A stretch of DNA of 64,000 nucleotides from GAS188 sp963794475 (GCA_963794475.1 CAWCDW010000002.1:986806-1050805); one strand, 5' to 3'; shown: positions 24,796 to 34,226, counted from the first letter of the stretch. Notes: a model not told the origin generated them from the sequence alone. Translations and numbers: made by a program.

Positions 24796-27504
24796 TCACT
24801 CCAACTTGAAGGCGCCGAGAAGCCGCCGCCTGATCGCGTTTTGGCGTGCCGCCGAGGTGACCTTGGCGCCCGTGAGATCGGTGACGTAGAAAACGTCGAC
24901 CGCGCGCTCGCCGAAAGTGGCGATATGGGCCGAGACGATGTTGAGGTTCATCGCCGAGATTTGCGAGGTGAGATCGAAGAGCAGGCCTTGCCGGTCGAGC
25001 CCCGAGACCTCGACCACCGTGTGGCGGTTCGACAAAGTGTTGTCGACCACCACCTCCGAGGCGACATCGAAAGTCTTGGCGCGCGCGCGCTTCGGATCGC
25101 GGCGCTCGATATCGGCGATGCGCCGGCGCCCTTCGAGGAGCTGCTCGATCGTTTGTGCCACCCTTTCGGCGCGGCGCAACTCGTCGGCATCCTCGTCGAA
25201 GGCGCGCGAGATCGAGATCGTATCGATGGCGCGCCCATCGCTCGTCGTGAAGATCTGGGCATCGACGATATTGGCGCCCGCCATGGCGCAAGCGCCGAAG
25301 ACGAGCGACAAGAGATGCGGATGGTCGGGCGCAAATAGCGTGAGCGTCGTCACGTCGCGGAAGCTGTCGGTTTCGATCGTGGTCGCCGGCAGGCGCTTTT
25401 GCCGTTCGGCGTCCCTGATGAGATGCGCCTGGCGAACCTTGCTCTCGAGCGGCACCCGCAGCCAATAAGGGGGGTAGTGCCGCTTGGCAAAGGCTTCGAA
25501 TTCGCGCGCCGGCCAATCGGCGAGCCTTTCACGCAAGGCGTCGATAGCGCGGCGCACCCGCTCTCCGCGCTCGACCGCCGAATGCCCGCCCGCGAGCACC
25601 ACCTCGGTCTCGTAATAGAGGGTGCGCAAGAGCTCACCTTTCCAACCGGTCCACACGCCGGGCCCGACAGCCTTGATGTCCGCGATCGTCAGCACCATGA
25701 GGAGCTTCAGGCGCTCGAGCGTCTGCACCACGGCGGCGAAATTCTCGATCGTGATCGGGTCGCTGAGGTCGCGGCTCTGCGCCGTCGTCGACATCAGAAG
25801 ATGGTGCTCGACGAGCCAGGCGACCGTCTCGGTTTCCGCCTCGGTAAGCCCAAAGCGCGGGCACAGCTTGCGCGCGAGACGCGCGCCCACGAGCGAATGA
25901 TCCTCGGCGCGCCCCTTCGCGACATCGTGGAGGAAGAGCGCCACGTAAAGCGCGCGACGGTTCTGGATCGTGTGGAAGATGGTGTTCGAGAGCGGATGCT
26001 CCGCCTGCGCCCTTCCGGCGTCGATCTCGGAGAGGACACCGATCGCGCGGATCAGGTGCTCGTCCACCGTGAAATGGTGGTACATGTTGAACTGCATCAT
26101 CGCCACCACCCGGCCAAAATCCGGGATGAAGCGGCCGAGCACGCCCGCTTCGTTCATATGACGGAGCACGGTCTCGGGCGCGTGGCGCGAGGTCAGCATC
26201 TCGATGAAGAGACGATTGGCCTCAGGATCCTCGCGCACGGCTCGCGTGATCAGCTTCAGGGAGCGGGTGACGAGGTGCTTCGCCTCGGGATGGATGGCGA
26301 GGTCATGCTTGTCGGCAAGCCAGAAGAGGCGGATGAGATTGACCGGGTCTTTGGGGAACACATTCTCGGAGGAGAGCGTCAGACGCCCGTTCCAGACCGC
26401 GAAGCCCGGCGTTTCGAGCGCGCGGGTGCGCTTGCGGCGGAAGCGGCCGAGAAAGCGGTCGAGCAGCGGGCGCGGCATCGTCTCGCGCGCTTCCATCGCG
26501 GCGCAAACGATGGCGGTGAGGTCACCGACATCCTTGGCGATGAGGAAATAGCGCTTCATGAAGCGCTCGATGCCGGAGAGGCCTTGCCGGCTCACCACCT
26601 TGAGGCGCTCGGCCACGAGGCGCTGCATGTCGAAGGACAAGCGCTCCTCGGCGCGCCCGGCGATGAAATGCATGTGACAGCGGATGCGCCACAGGAACTC
26701 CTCGCAGCGCGAGAACAAGGCGAGCTCCTGGGGCGAAAACAGCCCGGCGTCCACGAGGTCCTTGGCTTCCTTGACGCGGTAGACGTATTTGCCGATCCAG
26801 AAGAGCGTGTTGAGGTCGCGCAAGCCCCCTTTGCTTTCCTTCACATTGGGCTCGACGAGGTAGCGCGAGCCGTTGCCGGAGCGCTTCAATCGCTTGTCGC
26901 GCTCGACGAGCTTGGCGACGACGAATTCGCCGGCGCTGCCAGCCACGATTTCATTCTCGAAACGGCGCTGAAAGCCGTCGAAGAGCTCGCGTTCGCCCAA
27001 GATGAAGCGCGCCTCGAGGAGCGCGGTGCGGATGGTCATGTCGGCCTTCGCCGAGCGCAGGCATTCCTCGATTGTGCGCGTCGCGTGACCGACCTTCAGC
27101 CGCAGGTCCCACAAGAGATAGAGGATCGCCTCGATGACGCTCTCGCACCAGGGCGAAGCCTTGTAGGGAAGGATGAACAAGAGATCGATGTCGGACCCTG
27201 GCGCCAAGAGGCCGCGCCCATAGCCGCCCGTGGCCACCACCGCCATGCGCTCCGCCGTCGAAGGATTGTCGGCTGGGTAAAGCGCGCCCGTCGCGAAATC
27301 ATAAGCGCTCGCGATGAGCCCATCCATGGTGGCGCATAGATGCGCGGCCGAGCCGCGCCCGTCGATGCGATCGATCAGGATGCGCTCGGCCTCGGCGCGG
27401 CCTTCAGCGAGGCTTTCGCGAAGATGCGCGAGAAAAGCGTCGCGATCGACGATCCCCTCAGCGTTCCTGGACGCGCTTGCGCGCAAGGCGCCTGCCATAG
27501 ACAT
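24796..27504 (-). CDS. glnD: [Protein-PII] uridylyltransferase / uridylyl-removing enzyme GlnD
   Basis: A 902-residue nitrogen sensor that adds UMP to PII proteins when glutamine is low and removes it when glutamine is high. The nucleotidyltransferase domain shows GGYGRGLLAPGSDIDLL (residues 93-109). A GlnD linker helical domain follows (LVEPNVKESKGGLRDLNTL near 216-234). The HD hydrolase domain has LFLHDVAKGRAEDHS (HD at 526-527) and VEHHLLMS. Two ACT domains end the protein (LTLFAPDHPHLLSLVFGACA and VEVSGLDRQGLLFDLTSQIS). Length and order match the family. A second ATG lies at 27498. A long open frame on the opposite strand is a shadow. Confidence 0.96.
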   Translation of the reverse strand: MSMAGALRASASRNAEGIVDRDAFLAHLRESLAEGRAEAERILIDRIDGRGSAAHLCATMDGLIASAYDFATGALYPADNPSTAERMAVVATGGYGRGLLAPGSDIDLLFILPYKASPWCESVIEAILYLLWDLRLKVGHATRTIEECLRSAKADMTIRTALLEARFILGERELFDGFQRRFENEIVAGSAGEFVVAKLVERDKRLKRSGNGSRYLVEPNVKESKGGLRDLNTLFWIGKYVYRVKEAKDLVDAGLFSPQELALFSRCEEFLWRIRCHMHFIAGRAEERLSFDMQRLVAERLKVVSRQGLSGIERFMKRYFLIAKDVGDLTAIVCAAMEARETMPRPLLDRFLGRFRRKRTRALETPGFAVWNGRLTLSSENVFPKDPVNLIRLFWLADKHDLAIHPEAKHLVTRSLKLITRAVREDPEANRLFIEMLTSRHAPETVLRHMNEAGVLGRFIPDFGRVVAMMQFNMYHHFTVDEHLIRAIGVLSEIDAGRAQAEHPLSNTIFHTIQNRRALYVALFLHDVAKGRAEDHSLVGARLARKLCPRFGLTEAETETVAWLVEHHLLMSTTAQSRDLSDPITIENFAAVVQTLERLKLLMVLTIADIKAVGPGVWTGWKGELLRTLYYETEVVLAGGHSAVERGERVRRAIDALRERLADWPAREFEAFAKRHYPPYWLRVPLESKVRQAHLIRDAERQKRLPATTIETDSFRDVTTLTLFAPDHPHLLSLVFGACAMAGANIVDAQIFTTSDGRAIDTISISRAFDEDADELRRAERVAQTIEQLLEGRRRIADIERRDPKRARAKTFDVASEVVVDNTLSNRHTVVEVSGLDRQGLLFDLTSQISAMNLNIVSAHIATFGERAVDVFYVTDLTGAKVTSAARQNAIRRRLLGAFKLE

Positions 27505-27554
27505 GGCGTGGCGTTAGACCCTTGTGGGAGGGGAGGCAAGTTGGGGTGACGCGT

Positions 27555-27680
27555 GAAAGGCGAGTGGCGAAAGCGAGTAGCGAATAGAGGATCCGATCGA
27601 CACCGCTACCCGCTACCCGCTACCCGCTACCCGCTACCCGCTACCCGCTACCCGCTACCCGCTACCCGCTACCCGCTAAG
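27555..27680. repeat. Ten-copy CGCTACC heptamer array
   Basis: Ten perfect tandem copies of CGCTACC run from 27604 to 27673, with a partial copy into 27680. To the left, GCGAGTGGCGAAAGCGAGTAGCGAATAG (27560-27588) can pair with part of it. The unit differs from the CTACTCG unit of the other arrays by one base, and all copies here share that base. The array lies between glnD and the serine hydrolase gene (both minus) and reaches the TAG stop of the latter (27676-27678). Confidence 0.9.
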
Positions 27681-28896
27681 CCAGCGCGGCGTGTACCAAA
27701 TTGCGGAAGAGCTGGCGGAAATACACGCGTTGGCCCGGCGCCTGGATGAGCATGAGCGCTACGAGCTCTTCGGCCGGCGCAATCCAGAAGGCCGTGCCGG
27801 CGATGCCGCCCCAGTAGAATTCGCCCACCGTTCCCGGCGTCGCCGCCCTGCCGTTCTCGAGCCTCACCGCGAAGCCGAGGCCAAAACCATGTCCAGGCGG
27901 CAGGAGATCGGATCCGATCGCCACGTCGGGTCCGAGATGATCGCTCGCCATGAAGGAAAGCGTCTTGCGGCCGAGAATGCGCACGCCGTCGAGCGTTCCG
28001 CCGCGGTAGAGCATGTGAAGGAAACGGGCGTAGTCGTCGATCGTCGAGACGAGGCCGCCGCCGCCTGACTCGAATGTCGGCGCCACCCGCGTCTCGGTCA
28101 GCGTCACCGGCGCCCCCGTATCGGGGTCCTTCGGGAAGGGCTCCGCAAGGCGCTCGTGCTTCCCGGGTGGCGCGAAAAAACCGGTATCGAGCATGCCCAG
28201 CGGGCGCAGAATGCGTTCCTCCAGGAAGGCGCCGAGTGTCTGTCCCGAGACGATCTCGATGATGCGGCCGAGCACATCCGTCGAATGGCTGTAGTCCCAA
28301 TGCGTGCCGGGCTGGTTGAGCAGCGGCAGCTTGGCGAGCTCTGCCACATGGCCGGCATTGTCGATGCCGGGCGCCCGCAGCGGGGCCTCGGCGTAAAGCT
28401 GCTGCACCATCGAGGTGCCCGTGAAGCCATAAGTGAGGCCGGAGGTATGGCGCAGCAAATCCTGGACGGTGATCTCGCGATTTGCCGCCACGAGCTCGAG
28501 CTTGCCGCGCTTCTCGACGCCGACTTTCGGTTTGGCGAACTCGGGAATGAATTTGGCGAGCGGGTCGGCGATGAAAAGCCGCCCGTCTTCGACCAGCATC
28601 ATGATGGCGACCGAGACGATCGGCTTCGTCATCGAGTAGATACGGAAAATCGCGTCCTGTCCCATGGGCGGGCCGCCGGGGCGCGTGAGGCCAAGGTTCT
28701 CGCGATACGCAACCTTGCCTTGCCGCGAGATCAGCATGCTCACGCCAGGCACGTGTTTCGCCTCGATCTCGCGGCGCATCACCGCGCCGAGCTTGGAAAG
28801 CCTTTCGGGCGAAAGCCCAACCTCCTCGGGCATGGCGGTCGCAAGCGAGGGGGAAGGCGCTTTTTGCATGACGTTCACGGGGCGGATCTCCAGCAT
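27676..28896 (-). CDS. Serine hydrolase, beta-lactamase/EstB family
   Basis: A 406-residue class C beta-lactamase-like protein. The nucleophile motif is SMTK (in FRIYSMTKPIVSVAIMMLVEDG), the second motif is YSHS (WDYSHSTDVLGRIIE), and the third region lies near WGGIAGTAFWIAP. LLRHTSGLTYG and FLEERILRPLGMLDTGF are typical. Family members are esterases or peptidases; no clear signal peptide is seen, so it is probably cytosolic. The substrate is unknown. The start may be ATG 28896 or an in-frame ATG at 28869. The stop adjoins the heptamer array. Confidence 0.87.
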   Translation of the reverse strand: MLEIRPVNVMQKAPSPSLATAMPEEVGLSPERLSKLGAVMRREIEAKHVPGVSMLISRQGKVAYRENLGLTRPGGPPMGQDAIFRIYSMTKPIVSVAIMMLVEDGRLFIADPLAKFIPEFAKPKVGVEKRGKLELVAANREITVQDLLRHTSGLTYGFTGTSMVQQLYAEAPLRAPGIDNAGHVAELAKLPLLNQPGTHWDYSHSTDVLGRIIEIVSGQTLGAFLEERILRPLGMLDTGFFAPPGKHERLAEPFPKDPDTGAPVTLTETRVAPTFESGGGGLVSTIDDYARFLHMLYRGGTLDGVRILGRKTLSFMASDHLGPDVAIGSDLLPPGHGFGLGFAVRLENGRAATPGTVGEFYWGGIAGTAFWIAPAEELVALMLIQAPGQRVYFRQLFRNLVHAALA

Positions 28897-28948
28897 GAGC
28901 TTTCGCTTTCTAGAGGGCGCGACGGCGAAATGACAAGGGCGCGAATTC

Positions 28949-29010
28949 GCTGACGCCTTGCTACTTGCCCTCTATTGGTAATTGGGGAATTGATAAGCTG
29001 TCACCGAATT
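28949..29010. repeat. Palindromic element related to copy A (copy B)
   Basis: GCTGACGCCTTGC at the left and GCTGTCACCGAATTT at the right form imperfect arms around an AT-rich centre with TAATTGGGGAATTGATAAG. Reversed, it aligns with the element at 11521: both start CGGTGAC, have a CTTA...ATTCCC.AATTA centre and end AAGGCGTCA. It stands in the 230-base gap between divergent genes, where no gene was found. Confidence 0.55.
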
Positions 29011-29125
29011 TTTGCGTTGACACCCTTTGGCAACCGGTCCACCGTCGCGGTGATGAAACCACGGGCTTGGACGAGGGCGTAATGGGCCAAAGCTCGCGGA
29101 TGCGGCCTCGCCGGGCGCGCCGCGC

Positions 29126-29797
29126 ATGAACTACATCTTCCATTTCGGCGACATGTGGAACGCGCGCGACGAATTCCTCGCCGGCGCCCTGATGACGCTT
29201 CGCCTCTCGGCGCTCGCGATGGTGGCAAGCCTCGTCATCGCCATCCTCGGCGCCCTGGCCCGCACCTCGGGCCCGAAGCCCTTACGGCTCCTCGTCGCTG
29301 TCTATGTTGAGCTCGTCCGCAACACGCCGTTCCTGGTGCAGATCTTCATGATCTTCTTCGGCTTGCCGACCATCGGGCTTCGCCTCGACGCAGATCAAGG
29401 CGCGCTCATCGCGCTCGTGCTCAACGGCTCGGCCTACACCATCGAGATCGTGCGTGCCGGCATCGAGAATATCGGCCACGGCCAGGTCGAGGGCGCGCTC
29501 GCGCTCGGCCTGCATCGCCTGCAGGCCTTTCGCCTCGTCGTGCTGCCGCAAGCCTTGCGCATCATCGTGCCCCCGCTCGGCAGCCAATTCATCCTGCTCA
29601 TGCTCAATTCGAGCGTCTGCTCGGCCATCTCGGCCGATGAGCTTACCTCGGCAGCGCTCGACGTCCAGGGGCGAACCTTCCGCGCCTTCGAGGCCTTCAT
29701 CGTCGCCGCCGCCATCTATTTCGCCTTGTCGCTCCTTTTCTCCAGCGCCTTCGCGGCGCTCGAGCGCATGGCTTTCGGAAAACGGATCACCCGCTGA
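29126..29797 (+). CDS. Polar amino-acid ABC transporter permease 1
   Basis: A 223-residue HisM/GlnP-type permease with about five membrane helices. The family segments are LRLSALAMVASLVIA, YVELVRNTPFLVQIFMIFFGLP, and the EAA loop EGALALGLHRLQAFRLVVLPQALRIIVPPLG that contacts the ATPase. The stop overlaps the next ATG (TGATG). The binding protein follows two genes on. The ATG context is weak in Shine-Dalgarno sequence. Confidence 0.9.
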   Translation: MNYIFHFGDMWNARDEFLAGALMTLRLSALAMVASLVIAILGALARTSGPKPLRLLVAVYVELVRNTPFLVQIFMIFFGLPTIGLRLDADQGALIALVLNGSAYTIEIVRAGIENIGHGQVEGALALGLHRLQAFRLVVLPQALRIIVPPLGSQFILLMLNSSVCSAISADELTSAALDVQGRTFRAFEAFIVAAAIYFALSLLFSSAFAALERMAFGKRITR

Positions 29798-30450
29798 TGC
29801 GCAGCTTCAACGCCGGCGATCTCGTCTATCTACTGCTCGCGGCGCGCTGGACCGTGCTCTTGTCGCTGATCGCCTTCGCGGGCGGCGGTGTCGTCGGCCT
29901 CCTCATCGCGCTGATGCGCGTCTCTGAGGCTCGGCCGGCTCGCTGGTTCGCGGTCGGCTTCATCCGCGTCTTTCAGGGAACGCCGCTGCTCTTGCAGCTT
30001 TTCCTCGTTTTCTTCGGCGGCGACATGATCGGCGTGCCGCTCGGCGCCTGGCTCTCGGTGATCTTGGGTTTGAGCCTGAACGCCGGCGCCTTCCTCGGCG
30101 AGATCTGGCGCGGCTCGATCCAGGCGGTGCCGAATGGACAGATCGAGGCGGCCCGCGCGCTCGGCCTGCATTACGGCCAGCGCATGCTGCGCGTCGTCGC
30201 CCCGCAGGCCTTGCGCACCGCCATCCCGCCCACGGTCGGCTTTCTCGTCAACCTGATCAAGAGCACCTCGCTTGCCGCCATCATCGGCTTTGTCGAGCTC
30301 ACGCGCGCTGGCCAACAGCTCAACAATGCAACGTTCCGGCCCTTCTTGATCTTCGGCCTTGTCGCACTCTTGTATTTCGTGATGTGCTGGCCCTTGACGA
30401 TCGTCGCGAGCCGGCTGGAGCGCAGGCTCGCCCTGGCCTACAAACGCTGA
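29797..30450 (+). CDS. Polar amino-acid ABC transporter permease 2
   Basis: A 217-residue partner permease: FIRVFQGTPLLLQLFLVFFGG and the EAA loop EAARALGLHYGQRMLRVVAPQALRTAIPPTVG, then FVELTRAGQQL. It overlaps permease 1 by one base and would form the heterodimeric membrane channel with it. The gap to the binding-protein gene is 40 bases. Confidence 0.9.
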   Translation: MRSFNAGDLVYLLLAARWTVLLSLIAFAGGGVVGLLIALMRVSEARPARWFAVGFIRVFQGTPLLLQLFLVFFGGDMIGVPLGAWLSVILGLSLNAGAFLGEIWRGSIQAVPNGQIEAARALGLHYGQRMLRVVAPQALRTAIPPTVGFLVNLIKSTSLAAIIGFVELTRAGQQLNNATFRPFLIFGLVALLYFVMCWPLTIVASRLERRLALAYKR

Positions 30451-30490
30451 GCGGTTTGCACATCGATCTTGGCGCATCAAGGAGGAACGC

Positions 30491-31279
30491 ATGCGGATCT
30501 GGAGTTATGTGGCGGCCTTAGCCCTGGCGCTGGGGCTCGTCTCGGCCGCGCCGGCGAAGGCGCAGACGGTCGACGAGATCATCAGCCGCGGCACGATCAA
30601 CATCGGAGTTCTCGTCGACCTACCGCCCTATGGCATCCTCAACGCGCAGCAGGAACCCGACGGCTACGACATCGAGGTCGCGAAGCTGCTCGGCAAATAT
30701 CTCGGCGTGAAGGTCAATCTCGTGCAGCTCACCTCGCCGAACCGCATTCCCTTCCTCGTCACCAACAAAGTGGACCTCATCGTGGCGACTTTCGGCGTCA
30801 CTCCCGAGCGCGCCAAGCAGGTGCTGTTCTCGATCCCCTACAGCGCCATCGAGAACGTGGTCTTCGGCCCGAAGGACAAGCCCATCAAATCGGTCGCGGA
30901 TCTCAAGGGCCTGCGCGTCGGCGTGCCGCGCGGCACGGTGCAGGATGTGATCTTGACGTCGGCGCTCGGCAATGACGTCAAGATGGCGCGTTTCGATGAT
31001 GATCCTTCGACCTATCAGGCCCTGCTCACCGGGCAGGTCGATGCGATCGCCGAGACCGGCCTGACGGGCGATGAATTCTACGCCAAGAATCCGGGACCCG
31101 GCATCGAGCGCAAATTCACCCTGCTGCAGCAACCGAACGGCATCACTATGCGCAAGGACCAGTGGAACCTGCATCAATGGGTGAACACATTCGTCTATTT
31201 CGTCAAGAACAACGGCGAGCTGAACGCCATTCACGAGAAATGGTTTCACAAGCCGTTGCCGAACCTGCCGACCTTCTGA
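30491..31279 (+). CDS. Amino-acid ABC transporter substrate-binding protein
   Basis: A 262-residue SBP_bac_3 protein. The signal peptide is residues 1-24 (cleavage after AKA, before QTVDE). The mature part has GTINIGVLVDLPPYG, DGYDIEVAKLLGKYLGVKVNLV, the SPNRIPFLVTNKVDLIVATFGVTPERA segment and a C-terminal WNLHQWVNTFV / HEKWFHKPLP. AAGGAGG precedes the ATG. The ligand is likely a polar amino acid. No ATPase gene follows; the next gene is on the other strand after a strong hairpin. Confidence 0.92.
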   Translation: MRIWSYVAALALALGLVSAAPAKAQTVDEIISRGTINIGVLVDLPPYGILNAQQEPDGYDIEVAKLLGKYLGVKVNLVQLTSPNRIPFLVTNKVDLIVATFGVTPERAKQVLFSIPYSAIENVVFGPKDKPIKSVADLKGLRVGVPRGTVQDVILTSALGNDVKMARFDDDPSTYQALLTGQVDAIAETGLTGDEFYAKNPGPGIERKFTLLQQPNGITMRKDQWNLHQWVNTFVYFVKNNGELNAIHEKWFHKPLPNLPTF

Positions 31280-31291
31280 AGCGAGAGCCTC

Positions 31292-31325
31292 GCGTCCCGG
31301 CCGGCTCGTCCGGCCGGGACGCTTT
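31292..31325. terminator. Bidirectional terminator hairpin
   Basis: GCGTCCCGGCCGG (31292-31304) pairs perfectly over 13 bases with 31310-31322 across a CTCGT loop, followed by TTT. It lies between convergent genes, 12 bases after the binding-protein stop and just past the ynjD stop, and can serve both strands. Confidence 0.8.
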
Positions 31326-32010
31326 ATCGCACAACCGGCACGAACGGTTCCAAGGCGATCACTTTCCCGCCGGCCGCCTTCGCATCGGCGTGATCATGCG
31401 TAGCAAGCAGCACCGGCAAACCGCGCTTGCGCAACTCCTCAAAGACGAAAGCGCGAAAGCGGGCGCGTAGCGCCGTGTCGAGCTTCGTGAAGGGCTCGTC
31501 GAGCAGCACGGCGCGAGGCTCGGAGAGCAGCACGCGCAACAGCGAGACGCGGGCGCGCTGCCCGCCCGAAAGGGTCGCGGGATCGCGATCGGCGAAGCCT
31601 TCGAGATCGACCGCCGAAAGCGCCTTCTCGACGCGCGCGCGCCGCGCCGCCCTACCCTTAACCTCGGCCGGCAGCCCGAAAGCGAGGTTGCCGCCGACCG
31701 AGAGATGGGGAAAGAGCAAATCGTCCTGGAACAGAATGCCGGTGCGGCGAAGTTCAGGCGGCTCGGCCTCGATGGGGCGCCCATCGAGAAGAATGCGGCC
31801 GGCCGTCTCGAATGCAGGATCGAGCGTGCCGCAAATCGCCGCGAGCAAGCTCGATTTTCCCGAACCGCTCGGCCCCATGACGGCGACGATCTCGCCCGGC
31901 TCGACAGCGAGCGAAAGCCGGAAGAGCGCGCGACCTTTCAACGAAACCGTCACGCGGTCGAGCACGAGGCCCTCGCTCGGGAGCTCCTTCAAGACAAGCG
32001 TCGCGCTCAT
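31324..32010 (-). CDS. YnjD-like ABC transporter ATP-binding protein
   Basis: A 228-residue ATPase: MGPSGSGKSSLLAAICG (Walker A), FQDDLLFPHLSVGGNLAFGLP (Q-loop), LSGGQRARVSLLRVLL (signature), VLLDEPFTKLDT (Walker B) and ATHDHAD (switch His). It is of the short ThiQ/YnjD kind without a regulatory C-terminus. It lies 69 bases after the double permease gene on the same strand and would energise it. The substrate of YnjBCD systems has not been established. Confidence 0.88.
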   Translation of the reverse strand: MSATLVLKELPSEGLVLDRVTVSLKGRALFRLSLAVEPGEIVAVMGPSGSGKSSLLAAICGTLDPAFETAGRILLDGRPIEAEPPELRRTGILFQDDLLFPHLSVGGNLAFGLPAEVKGRAARRARVEKALSAVDLEGFADRDPATLSGGQRARVSLLRVLLSEPRAVLLDEPFTKLDTALRARFRAFVFEELRKRGLPVLLATHDHADAKAAGGKVIALEPFVPVVR

Positions 32011-32079
32011 TTCATCCCGTGCGTTTATCGCAGGTCCTCGGGCGTGCCGGCGCCCGCTTTGCCGATCCTTGCGCTTTCC

Positions 32080-33759
32080 TCAAGCATCGCGCAGCCCCCA
32101 GCGGTTCCGGAATAAGAGGGCCGGCACGACCAACGCCACGGCGAAGCCTAGGAAAGGCAGCATCGCCTGCATCAGCGCGAAAACGCCGATCACCCGCCGA
32201 TCGGCGCCAGCCGCGAGGCCGACGGCCTCCGTCGTCACCGTGGCGAAGCGCCCACCGCCGACGAGGAGGGTTGCGAGATACTGGCTGACGCTGATGGCGA
32301 AGCCGAGCGCGCCGGCGATCAGGATGGCGTGGGTGAGCATCGGCAGGCGCACCGCCCAAAAAGCGCGCCAGGGGCTCGCGCCGAGTAGCAGGGCGGTCGC
32401 CCGGTAGCGGGGGTCATAGGCGCGCCAAGGCGCCGACAGCGACATGAATACGTACGGAAGCACGAAGACGAGATGCGCGAGGCCGACGCCGAAGCCATTG
32501 CCGTCGAGGTGCAGCGCGATCATGAGGCTCGCGGTGCCGGTGAGGAAGGCGATCTGCGGCACGAGCAAGGGGATGTAGATGAGGTTGAGCGTCGAAGCAG
32601 GAGGCACGCCGCGGCGCACCTCGTTCTCGAGGCACATGATCGTGATGACGAGCGCCGTGCCCGCAACGCCGGCGCCAAGGAGCAGCGTGCGGCAAAATAT
32701 CGGCAATGCGCCGGCAAGCTCGCGACGCCAGACTTCGAGCGTGAAGGCTTGCGGCCAAATCACGGGAAACCTCCAGGTCGCGGCGATGGACCACAACACC
32801 AGAGACGAAAAGGCGAGCACGACGAAGCCAGCGATGGCGAATGCAAGGAGGGGCGCCGCCGCGCGGATCCAAGCCTCGCCGCAATGGCGTGCGCCGGCCA
32901 CCACCCACCGGCGCCACGCCAAGGTCGCGAGACGCTCGAGAAGGAGCCAGAGCCCGATCGCGCAGAGCACCAAGGCGAGCTGCAGCACCGATGCCGCGCT
33001 CGCCTCGAAATGCAAGGCGAGATCGGGATCGTCGGCGAGACGCAACACTTGAACGGCGAGCGTCGGGGGCGTGTTCGGGCCGAGCACGAGCGCGGCATCG
33101 ACGACCGAGAGGCCATAGGCGAGCACCGCGAGCACGGGAAAGCGCAATTGCGGGTAAAGACGCGGCATCACCACCTTGGCGAAAGCCGCGACGCGGCGGT
33201 AGCCGAGCGTGCGGGCGCTGGTGAAGGCTCGCGCCGCATCCGCTTGCGGCAAGGCCGCAAGCGTCATCAGGAAGAGGAAAGGGATTTCCTTCAAGACCAA
33301 TGCGCCGGCGAGCGAAAGGCCATAAGGGTCGTTGATGATCAGGAGATCGGGCGGGCGTTCGAAGCCGGTGGCCCAAGGCGAGAGTAGGCGGAAAACGAGG
33401 CCCGAGGGCGCGATGACGAACGCAAGGCCGAAAGCGAGCGCCACATAAGGCACGCTCAAGAGCGGCGACAAGAGCCGCCTCACCAGCACGAAGGCGTTCG
33501 TGCCGAGGAAGGCCGCCATGAGCATCGTGACCGCGCCGAGCGAAAAAACCGTTGTGGCAAAGCCGACGAAGAGACTGATGCCGAGCGAGCGCGGCAGAGA
33601 CGGCAGAGCGAGGAGCGCGCGCCATGGGGCGAGCGTGAAATGCGTCCCGCCGAGCGCGGGCCAATAGCCGAACGCCGGCAGCAAGATGGCCGTCAAACCC
33701 GCAACGACCGGCACCACCAGCACGGCGAGCATCAAGGGCGGCCCCAGCCGAAAGATCAC
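32080..33759 (-). CDS. YnjC-like ABC transporter permease with two fused membrane domains
   Basis: A 559-residue protein with about twelve membrane helices in two homologous halves, as in ThiP and YnjC. EAA-type loops are seen in both halves: ARAFTSARTLGYRRVAAFAKVVMPRLYPQLRF (first) and YRATALLLGASPWRAFWAVRLPMLTHAILIAG (second). It starts at GTG 33759. Its ATPase lies directly downstream, but its probable binding protein is more than 2 kb upstream on the same strand, separated by a multicopper oxidase gene on the opposite strand. Confidence 0.87.
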   Translation of the reverse strand: MIFRLGPPLMLAVLVVPVVAGLTAILLPAFGYWPALGGTHFTLAPWRALLALPSLPRSLGISLFVGFATTVFSLGAVTMLMAAFLGTNAFVLVRRLLSPLLSVPYVALAFGLAFVIAPSGLVFRLLSPWATGFERPPDLLIINDPYGLSLAGALVLKEIPFLFLMTLAALPQADAARAFTSARTLGYRRVAAFAKVVMPRLYPQLRFPVLAVLAYGLSVVDAALVLGPNTPPTLAVQVLRLADDPDLALHFEASAASVLQLALVLCAIGLWLLLERLATLAWRRWVVAGARHCGEAWIRAAAPLLAFAIAGFVVLAFSSLVLWSIAATWRFPVIWPQAFTLEVWRRELAGALPIFCRTLLLGAGVAGTALVITIMCLENEVRRGVPPASTLNLIYIPLLVPQIAFLTGTASLMIALHLDGNGFGVGLAHLVFVLPYVFMSLSAPWRAYDPRYRATALLLGASPWRAFWAVRLPMLTHAILIAGALGFAISVSQYLATLLVGGGRFATVTTEAVGLAAGADRRVIGVFALMQAMLPFLGFAVALVVPALLFRNRWGLRDA

Positions 33760-34226
33760 GTCGGCGCGCTTATTAGAGCTCGCGTGAGCTTTTGGGCTTC
33801 AGGCGAAATCGCGGCAAGTTTCCTCTCCTGGCACGTTGATTCTCTGGCGCGGTAAAGCGGCCCTTTCGGGCAAGCTCGATCATCAGGGGTGGCGCGGCAC
33901 ATGTCCACCCTGCCAGGCCTGCATCCCCGCGCCGCCGTGAGACCAGCGGAGGCGAAGCCGAGTTCACGATTGGCGGAGCCAAGGCCACGCAGCCAAAAAG
34001 GCGAGACCCATTCTTTTCGGAAAGACTCCATCCAATCAGCCATTTAGAAGAGATGAGAGGTGGTTCCGAAGCCATCGCACTACCGGCGACCAGAGCGGCT
34101 TTCCATCTTCTGTGCGGGCTGCAAAGCCGTTATATGAGAGCCTCACGGGCGAAGCCGCGCGGCCTTGCGCGGTCGTCGGGTCAGCGAGCCGCGCAACGGC
34201 GTCGGGAGCTTTCGGAGAACGGGCTG
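33760..34226 (+). other. 467-base gap, promoter region of the oxidase
   Basis: Lies between divergent ynjC (minus) and the multicopper oxidase (plus). Short open frames on both strands show no conserved features. It should carry promoters for both directions, but none was recognised with confidence. Confidence 0.4.

Noticed and set aside
25399..27339. A 646-codon open frame antisense to glnD
   Set aside because: It mirrors glnD codon structure in a high-GC genome and has no domain; the same applies to long antisense frames over ffh (9575-11059), zwf (47648-49237) and nuoG (62109-63587).
28961..29125. A coding remnant before the amino-acid permease
   Set aside because: A minus-strand frame ends in the palindromic element and shows no clear family; its similarity to the frame ending near 35940 is too weak to call.
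33756..34043. Small genes in the gap upstream of the multicopper oxidase
   Set aside because: Short overlapping frames on both strands without ribosome-binding sites or conserved features.
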